From IMG/VR virus record IMGVR_UViG_3300040807_001288, positions 1 through 64,000 of that record: DNA of 64,000 nucleotides; one strand, 5' to 3'. A program made the translations under genes and the position numbers. The stretch is from a virus. The notes below the pieces were generated by a model. It did no database searches and was not told the DNA's origin. It saw nothing but the letters and a program-made list of their open reading frames with translations. Below are positions 57,345-64,000 of the stretch, in pieces (within the stretch, counting starts at the first letter, position 1; every line of letters begins with the position of its first letter).

Positions 57345-60300
57345 ATGGCGTTTGTTTATACAAAAACTATAGGTGTAGGTAAAGACTACACTACGTTTAC
57401 CCTGGCTGAAGGAGATATAGTAAATATTCCTACATCTCCTGATTTAGTTGCCGAAGACGAGGCTATAGTTTTTGAAGTAGACGCGGGAACCTACAGTGAG
57501 TCCACAGTATTTTTTGATGCTGCGGTCAGTGGAGACGCTGATCACCAAGTAACTTTCAAGCCCGCTCCAGGCAGTGAGCATAATGGTGAGTTCGGCACAG
57601 GTGTAATTAGAGAGTTTACTGGTGGAGGCACTTACTCATTCGTCACTCAAATGAGTGATCTAGTATTTTCTGGTTTAACCTTCTCTCTGCCTGACAATAC
57701 TACCTATCTTCGCAGCTTGCTGATAGGTGAAGGTTCGGGTGTCTTTATTGATTCTTGTTTGTTTGATAATAAAAATAATAGAAACAGCTCAGAAACAGTT
57801 ACTAATGCGAATTGGGGAGTAACCTTTAGGAACTGTGTATTCAAGAAGCTGGAAAAGTATTCAGATGTTATAACTTTTACCGCAGGGGCAACTTACGAAG
57901 GAAACGCTAAAGTTATAAACTGTTCTTTCTTGGGAGAGTACATAGGAGAGAGGGCTTTTGCTGTAAACTTTGCTGGCGACCTTACGCTGGAGGTCACCAA
58001 CTGTATAGGTGCGATTGATCACGCATGGTATCAGACCGGAACCGGGACGCTTTCACTAACTGGAGGATTTAATTACTTCGGTCATAGTCAAGAAATTCCT
58101 GAGGCTATTCGAGGTCCTCTGCGTAGAATTTTTGCTACTCCTGCGATAACTTGTGAAGATTTCAACGCGATGATTCACAATGTTAGCTCTATGCAGTTAT
58201 TCGATGTTAGTGGGCAAAAGATTACTGAGACTTCAGGCGCAGGTCCCTCTGTATCTTCTCTTTCTGTTCCAACCACTGACCTCGTAGGCAATCCGAGATC
58301 TGGTGCCACCACCCTTCCTGGAGCCTGGGCTACGCTAACTTCTTCTTTAGGTGAGTACAACAATCCTACGGAGGTAATAAAATCCATAGGAACAAATAGT
58401 AGAGACTATGCTACCATAGAACTTGCTGTTGCTGACATAACAAACGTCGCTGTGGCAGAGTTTGGTGGGCATAGTTTTGCTGGTTACAACGGAAAACTAA
58501 TTTTTGAACTATACAATGACTCTGTTTTTCAGTTAGCTTCGAATATTACTGTGTTTAATAGCACTAGACCTTTTCAGTGTGATCAGACAAGAAATATAAC
58601 TTTTAGGCCAGCCGTAGGAGATCAGCACACAGGTATTGGTGGTACAGGTGTGCGGATAATTAATCCTAATTCCCAAAATTCGACGGGCATAACTGCGGGA
58701 GAAAACTTTATGATTTTCTCTGGGTTGTCATTTGATTCTAATGACAACGGCTTCTCTTTTAATGCGCTTCCTTCTTATTTAAGTCTGATTCATAATTTCC
58801 GCTATAATGTTCACTTACCAATAGCCACCCAAGGAGTTACTTTTGTTAACTGTTTCTTTAATCTTCCTGAGTCTATTGCATCAACTCAATCTAATCTTAA
58901 TGCACTTCAACTAGGGTCTATAGGAAACTTAAGTGATGAGTACCGTAAATATGCTAAGGTAGGCACTGAAACGTACCCAATCATAATAAAAAATAATGTA
59001 TTTCATAGGTGTGCTTGTGGATTAAACTCACCTAATTATGACACCGGACCCGATGTTCAGGCGCACTACCATTTAGTTAATAATACGTTAATTAATGATG
59101 GAAACATTTCGACTCAATCTCCGTTAAGAATCGGTGCTGGAGCGTTAGGCAACACTTACGCTCTTACTGCTGTAAATAATTTTATTCTTGTTGGAGAATC
59201 GGAGCGGCCCATAGGTGGATATGGTCCGTCAGCTATTTGCACTTTTGTAGGTTCAAACAATTACGCTTCTAATCCAACCAATAGACCTGCTCTTCCATTA
59301 CCCCCCTTCAACGGCACTTATACATGGCCCACTTCACTTCAAGGTAGTCCAAACCCAATACAAAAAACTACTCTCTACGATCCCTCCTCTGTTTCTGGCG
59401 CGGGTGACTACGGGATCTATGTCAAGAGCCGTGGTATTCTATTAGACAGCCCCCAGAACTCCCTTGTAAGCGGTGGAGTGGGTCCTGACGTAAGTTCTAT
59501 AGTTCCCACGACGGATATCCTAGGCAACCCAAGAACAGGCTCCTCCGTGAACCCAGGGGCGTATGCGAACACTAGTGAGACTGTTAGAGTTGTTAGAAGT
59601 TTAGGGCACGAAAAAAATTACAGCACATGGAACCTGGGCATAGCTGATATTAGTGACATTTTATTATCTGACACAGAAACTTCAGCTTATGGAACGGACA
59701 GCTTACTAGAAGCTAACTGTGAGTTAGTTTTTGAGGCTTTTAGTTCTACGCCCAGTCAATACGGGGCATACACAAGATTAGATTTACCTTTTTACGACAC
59801 AGATAAAACACGTCGGCTTCAGCTAAGTGCCACAGCTTCGCAAAGGCATCGAGGTAGGTTTAATACTGGAGTGAGTTTTTATGTAACAAGTAGTCCAGCC
59901 ATTAGATGCCGAGGATCAAACTGGACTGTTGATGGTATTTTTATAAATAATGGCACTCCTATTGGAGATGGTTCTGTAGAGCCTACTGCTTTTGCTCCTG
60001 GAGATAAATGGTTTGAAACATACCCTTACGATAGCGTTGCTTCTGGCGGTCTTTTTGGGATACATTTAAAAAATATATTTGTTAGCAATCCTTATCAAGT
60101 CTATTTTAACACTGACAATAGGACCGGGGCAAAACGAGCAACTTTTGTTAACTTAAATAATTTAGGTTCAAGAAGCAATCCCATAGTTGTAGAAAATTGT
60201 GATTTTTTAGGAAATTCTCAGGCTGTTGATATTGTTAACAGTCCCACAGGATCAGGCAAAGAAACTCACGTTAGGATTGTTAATTGTAATTTTAATTCTC

Positions 60301-63300
60301 AGTGGAGAGGAGGTCCACACGGACAAACTTTAAGATTCATTGGACGTAATAATATCTATCCTTGTGTTACTTATGCTGATATAGTAAACTGCACTCATAC
60401 AACAAATACAACAAATTCCGTTCCTAGGCCCGACGGATATAATGAAGGGAACGGCACGACACAGGTTCTGGGTGGAGGGGGCGCGGACATATACTACGTC
60501 ATGAACTCTGCTACCGAAGAAGAACTTCAAATAACTGGTGGAGGAAACTTGGGGCGATACCTAAGTCCCTCTTCTACCTTACTTAGAAGTTTTGGTGATT
60601 ACGGTATTGGAGAAGCGATTCAGCCATCGAATGAATTCGATGGATCTAGTGCGGTATATAGACAACTTCAAGAAAACAACTGGCTTCGTTACTCTCCAAG
60701 TTTATATGAGCCATCAGCAGGGCAGTATCTCGCTGCGGAACGTGCTGAGGAATTATACGATACTGGGGGAGGATTGCTAATAAGCAATACAATGACACTG
60801 TTGTCGGGGACAGGCAGATCGTTAGCCTCACCACACAATAATGCTGTAGGGAAAGGGCTATCTCATGAGGTTTGCTCTATTGTTCCCACCACAGATATGC
60901 TGGGCAACCCAAGAGATGCGTCTAGTATTTTAGTTGGGCCTTATTCCGTAGGCGAAGAAACGGTAGAAATTGTCCGCACAGTTGGCCCAGGACAGCAATA
61001 CTCTACGATGCCACTAGCAACAGGGGATATTGTAAACATCTGTACCAGTGCCGTTGAGCTATCCGCACAACCAGAACGGTTGGGAACTAATCTTTTCATG
61101 ACAAACAAAAGATTAGTCTTTGCTCTTTCAGGAGAGCTTGGACATCTTGACAGTGCAGTCAACACCTATAAAGGTACAGTAGTCACTGATCCAACTAGAA
61201 ATATAGTTTTCAGTGGAGTTGATAATCATAACGGTTATCGAGATCAAGGGTCTGTCCTGGCTGGAAGCGGATTCATAGTAAACAACAATATTGAACATAC
61301 ACTCTTTAAAAATATCCAATTTAAAGACTTAAGGGGCACAGGTGGTGGCTATCAGCTTTTCACCTCCAATCAATTTGAAGAAGAGGGAACGATAGGAACA
61401 ACATTAGATGGTTGTTTGTTTGTTCTTTCTGGAACTTCTAACCCTAGAATTATATCTCAAGGGTACAGGACAAAAGACTGCGGAACATACAGATATCCTT
61501 TCACCATTAAAAATTGTGTCCTAAGGACTGACCCCACACAAAATGTTCAGGGGGGTGTTTTGTATGGGAGCAATGCGGCTAGTGGTCACTTCTTTCATAT
61601 AGAGCTTATTAACAACACGTTTGATATAAAATCTAACGCTTATGCTGTTGGAACTACTTCATTTACAAACTATGATAAAGCCTTAATACGAACAATAAAT
61701 AATTATAGTTTTGGTCATGGTAACAGTAACTCTCCAAACTCAAATACCTCTAATGTTTACTATCCAACAACGTCTGGAAACTGGATTAACGGCTATCTAC
61801 CTGATAGGACTTTTGGTGCTGGGACCACAGTTTATGGAGAATCTAGTAATGATAGATGGTCCCTCTCTGCGCTAGAGCCAAGTGCTACAGATAATCCTTA
61901 CTACTCAGTGAGGACATCAAACTTTGTAGATTATAAAAACAATCTAATTAATGAAACAAAAGGCGTTGGTCCTGCTTCTAGCACATACATGGGAGTTCTA
62001 GTTCCCTCGGAAGATATTTTAGGTAATCCAAGAACAGGCACCACAACTCTTCCTGGAGCTTATTCCGTTCCCGAATTAAATACTATCAGCAGGAGAATAT
62101 CAAAAACGGACACAGGGCCTGACGTTTATAGTACATTCACGTTGGCTGAGGCCGATATTGTAAACATAGCTACAAGTGCTGTAATAAACGATGAGGTAGT
62201 TAATAAAGATCTCATTTATCATAACGCTGAAATTGTTTTTGATGTTGATGCTGGCGAGTATGTAGAAGATTTCCGAATAGATCACAGCACCGATATACCA
62301 CAAAAAGACTATGCTCGTAGGATAACCTATACAGCAGCCAGCGATAGCGGACATCAGGGGTACGACAACAGTGGTGTTAGGATTGTGTCTGTTGCTGGTG
62401 CGGTTGGAAATCACGTTGAAATAAAGGACAGTTATACTACGTTTGATAATTTTGTTATCCATAACATAAATGAATCTCTCACTCAAACAAAAGTTAACTT
62501 TACTGTTAAGTCAGGTCCTGTAGGTGTTATAGTAAAAAATAACATTATAGAAACATTTAATAACAGGCAAGCAGTTAGATTAGGGCAAGACTTTGCGGGC
62601 TCTGAGTATGAGCCTATAGAAGTTTTTAATAACGTAATCCGAGCAGACAGAAGTAATAATCAATACGCCATATACATATACAATAATAGCAGCGGAGATC
62701 TATACACTAGGTTGTTAAACAACACTGTACTTGGTAACGTAAATATCCCTGCAATAGGCACTGCCGCAGCAACTATAGGAACTTCAGTTGCTCATGAAAT
62801 GAGTAACAACCTCGTTCTAAGTGATCGAGCGACTGCCTTCAACGTCATCCCTACAGGAGAAAACAACTTTGGACCCTCTGTTCAAGCATGGCCCGTTGCC
62901 ATTCAAGGATCTCCCTATCCAATAACACCAACCTTCTCAATCACCGACCCCTCATCCAGCCCATCAACGGACTTTGCGGTGTACATGGGGGTAACTAAAG
63001 CTTTAATAGATATGTCAGGCAACGCTGTGTGGCAGAAAGGTATGGGACCAGCTTCCAGTACCCTCGTACCTACTACTGACATCTTAGGCAACCCTAGGAG
63101 TGGCCTTACTGCAAACCCAGGAGCGTTTGAACTAGACGGAAACTTCCCTGTTATAGAGGTTCTAAGAACAATTGGACCGAGTAGAGATTATTCTACGTTT
63201 AGTTTGGCTGAGTCGGATGTTGTAGATATTGCTACTAGCGCCATTGGTGGCGAGGATCTAAGATACTACAACGGAAAAATAAAATTTGAGGCGGACGCGG

Positions 63301-64000
63301 GGACGTATGCGGAGAGCGTGAGCTTCAACAGCTCGTTGACGACGGACGCGACTCGCAACGTCACCTATCGTCCAGCAAGCGGCAGCGAGCACGGGGGGAG
63401 CCTTAGCTCGGGCGTGATTGTGAGTGGCTCCAGTGGAAACACGGCAGGGCTCTACGACGACTTTATCCACTTCGAGGGCATCGTCCTCAAGAGTTCCGCG
63501 TCCTACGCCCTCGCAATCGGCGCGGATGGAGTCACCGTGGACGGTCTAGTTCTGGCAAACACGAACTCGGACGTCGCGATCTTTCAGAATGGCACGGCTC
63601 TGAACCCCGTGCGCTGTCTGAATTGCGTCGCGCACGCGACCAACGGATACGGGTTCTATATCTTCGGGACGAGCACAGCGGCTCACGTTCATCTGGTCAA
63701 CAGCACGGCGATCGTCTCCTCCGGCAGCTATGCAATTCGCAACTATGGCAGCGCCGCGAACCTGACGCTAATCAATCACCTCGGGCTCGTGACAAGCGGC
63801 GCGGCTTATCAAGCAGTCGCAAGCCCGACGATCACGGGGAGCAATTGCTTCTCAACGGGAACTGGCCCTTTCCCCGCCGCCATCCAAGGCTCCCCTTATC
63901 CAGTTACTACTACGACCAGACTTGATCCTTCTTCTGTTTCTGGTGCTGATGATTATGCAATCTTCCTACCAAGAACAGGTCAGTTGGCTGACGCTGAACA
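57345..64000 (+). CDS. Giant modular beta-helix fibre (partial)
   Basis: An open frame running off the window: at least 2218 residues. It is built of modules of about 350-460 residues starting near 57345, 58383, 59583, 60951, 62097 and 63147. Each opens with a version of G-x-x-x-D-Y-S-T-F-x-L-A-E-x-D-I-V-N-I and ends with V-P-T-T-D-x-L-G-N-P-R (at about 58264, 59502, 60882, 62001 and 63066). Between lie beta-helix rungs (F-V-N-C-F-F; L-V-N-N-T-L) typical of adhesins. There is no enzyme motif. A part of the last module (63291-63895) has very different base composition. Likely a long receptor-binding fibre. Confidence 0.8.
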   Translation, partial: MAFVYTKTIGVGKDYTTFTLAEGDIVNIPTSPDLVAEDEAIVFEVDAGTYSESTVFFDAAVSGDADHQVTFKPAPGSEHNGEFGTGVIREFTGGGTYSFVTQMSDLVFSGLTFSLPDNTTYLRSLLIGEGSGVFIDSCLFDNKNNRNSSETVTNANWGVTFRNCVFKKLEKYSDVITFTAGATYEGNAKVINCSFLGEYIGERAFAVNFAGDLTLEVTNCIGAIDHAWYQTGTGTLSLTGGFNYFGHSQEIPEAIRGPLRRIFATPAITCEDFNAMIHNVSSMQLFDVSGQKITETSGAGPSVSSLSVPTTDLVGNPRSGATTLPGAWATLTSSLGEYNNPTEVIKSIGTNSRDYATIELAVADITNVAVAEFGGHSFAGYNGKLIFELYNDSVFQLASNITVFNSTRPFQCDQTRNITFRPAVGDQHTGIGGTGVRIINPNSQNSTGITAGENFMIFSGLSFDSNDNGFSFNALPSYLSLIHNFRYNVHLPIATQGVTFVNCFFNLPESIASTQSNLNALQLGSIGNLSDEYRKYAKVGTETYPIIIKNNVFHRCACGLNSPNYDTGPDVQAHYHLVNNTLINDGNISTQSPLRIGAGALGNTYALTAVNNFILVGESERPIGGYGPSAICTFVGSNNYASNPTNRPALPLPPFNGTYTWPTSLQGSPNPIQKTTLYDPSSVSGAGDYGIYVKSRGILLDSPQNSLVSGGVGPDVSSIVPTTDILGNPRTGSSVNPGAYANTSETVRVVRSLGHEKNYSTWNLGIADISDILLSDTETSAYGTDSLLEANCELVFEAFSSTPSQYGAYTRLDLPFYDTDKTRRLQLSATASQRHRGRFNTGVSFYVTSSPAIRCRGSNWTVDGIFINNGTPIGDGSVEPTAFAPGDKWFETYPYDSVASGGLFGIHLKNIFVSNPYQVYFNTDNRTGAKRATFVNLNNLGSRSNPIVVENCDFLGNSQAVDIVNSPTGSGKETHVRIVNCNFNSQWRGGPHGQTLRFIGRNNIYPCVTYADIVNCTHTTNTTNSVPRPDGYNEGNGTTQVLGGGGADIYYVMNSATEEELQITGGGNLGRYLSPSSTLLRSFGDYGIGEAIQPSNEFDGSSAVYRQLQENNWLRYSPSLYEPSAGQYLAAERAEELYDTGGGLLISNTMTLLSGTGRSLASPHNNAVGKGLSHEVCSIVPTTDMLGNPRDASSILVGPYSVGEETVEIVRTVGPGQQYSTMPLATGDIVNICTSAVELSAQPERLGTNLFMTNKRLVFALSGELGHLDSAVNTYKGTVVTDPTRNIVFSGVDNHNGYRDQGSVLAGSGFIVNNNIEHTLFKNIQFKDLRGTGGGYQLFTSNQFEEEGTIGTTLDGCLFVLSGTSNPRIISQGYRTKDCGTYRYPFTIKNCVLRTDPTQNVQGGVLYGSNAASGHFFHIELINNTFDIKSNAYAVGTTSFTNYDKALIRTINNYSFGHGNSNSPNSNTSNVYYPTTSGNWINGYLPDRTFGAGTTVYGESSNDRWSLSALEPSATDNPYYSVRTSNFVDYKNNLINETKGVGPASSTYMGVLVPSEDILGNPRTGTTTLPGAYSVPELNTISRRISKTDTGPDVYSTFTLAEADIVNIATSAVINDEVVNKDLIYHNAEIVFDVDAGEYVEDFRIDHSTDIPQKDYARRITYTAASDSGHQGYDNSGVRIVSVAGAVGNHVEIKDSYTTFDNFVIHNINESLTQTKVNFTVKSGPVGVIVKNNIIETFNNRQAVRLGQDFAGSEYEPIEVFNNVIRADRSNNQYAIYIYNNSSGDLYTRLLNNTVLGNVNIPAIGTAAATIGTSVAHEMSNNLVLSDRATAFNVIPTGENNFGPSVQAWPVAIQGSPYPITPTFSITDPSSSPSTDFAVYMGVTKALIDMSGNAVWQKGMGPASSTLVPTTDILGNPRSGLTANPGAFELDGNFPVIEVLRTIGPSRDYSTFSLAESDVVDIATSAIGGEDLRYYNGKIKFEADAGTYAESVSFNSSLTTDATRNVTYRPASGSEHGGSLSSGVIVSGSSGNTAGLYDDFIHFEGIVLKSSASYALAIGADGVTVDGLVLANTNSDVAIFQNGTALNPVRCLNCVAHATNGYGFYIFGTSTAAHVHLVNSTAIVSSGSYAIRNYGSAANLTLINHLGLVTSGAAYQAVASPTITGSNCFSTGTGPFPAAIQGSPYPVTTTTRLDPSSVSGADDYAIFLPRTGQLADAE
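63291..63895 (+). other. GC-rich block within a fibre module
   Basis: In frame with the giant fibre, about 600 bases change to GC-rich sequence and GC-ending codons. By hand count 63301-63360 has 37 of 60 G+C and 63541-63600 has 33 of 60, against 20 of 60 at 62401-62460. The protein remains an in-frame beta-helix (A-D-A-G-T-Y-A-E-S-V matches A-G-T-Y-S-E-S-T in module one). It looks like a recombined segment from a GC-richer source. Confidence 0.7.

Noticed and set aside
63258-63925. Separate small genes in the GC-rich block (63258-63470 minus, 63623-63925 plus)
   Set aside because: The giant fibre frame stays open through the block and matches the module pattern; the others are shadows of GC-rich codons.
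57345-64000. Diversity-generating retroelement acting on the fibre
   Set aside because: No reverse transcriptase and no template/variable repeat pair with adenine-specific differences is visible in the window.
1-64000. tRNA genes and integration sites
   Set aside because: The intergenic gaps are short and none showed a cloverleaf with a T-loop (GTTCGAAT-like) or an attachment-site-like tRNA fragment.

Overview
The window is part of the genome of a T4-like contractile-tailed bacteriophage (myovirus). The evidence is a nearly complete set of T4-type virion genes: terminase gp17, portal gp20, prohead protease gp21, scaffold gp22, major capsid gp23, necks gp13/gp14, and baseplate or hub genes gp26, gp29, gp48/54-like, gp53, gp27-like, gp5, gp25, gp6 and gp7-like. 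UvsW helicase and a gp61-like primase are also present. The host cannot be read from the sequence. No photosynthesis genes are seen, so nothing points to a cyanophage. No tRNA, integrase, CRISPR array or insertion sequence was found.

Layout. 1-700: short minus-strand genes, two of them tiny membrane proteins too small for ordinary gene calling. 780-3100: plus-strand internal-head-type proteins and a beta-helix protein. 3097-4405: a minus-strand pair (glycosyltransferase and an unusual two-part protein). 4439-9380: DNA packaging and portal, plus a large unknown. 9377-16029: virion surface or fibre proteins and a small membrane protein. 16026-18213: a minus-strand operon of UvsW, a 2-oxoglutarate oxygenase and a small protein. 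18257-20104: gp26 hub gene with a probable -1 frameshift into a gp51-position extension. 20091-22144: primase (minus), RecB/Cas4-like nuclease (plus) and a small unknown (minus). 22225-49218: one long, tightly overlapping plus-strand tail and baseplate operon. 49314-54808: prohead and capsid operon closed by a strong terminator. 54890-57334: neck operon. 57345 to the end: one giant modular fibre gene that leaves the window.

How the genes work together. gp21 protease, gp22 scaffold and gp23 build the prohead. Several basic proteins carry short N-terminal or internal signals resembling T4 capsid-targeting and gp21 cleavage sites, which suggests they are packed into the head and processed there. 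gp17 and gp20 fill the head, gp13/gp14 close it, and the tail/baseplate operon makes the injection machine. The beta-helix, lectin-like and LamG-like proteins probably bind host surfaces. Minus-strand genes are mostly replication, repair or modification functions, and plus-strand genes are mostly late virion genes.

Most notable observations: a textbook -1 frameshift signal at the end of gene 26; a prohead protease fused to a ~390-residue basic, processable tail with a dockerin-like calcium loop; a family of capsid-targeted proteins sharing one motif; several starts with TATAAT 5-7 bases before the ATG; and a GC-rich block inside one module of the giant fibre gene.
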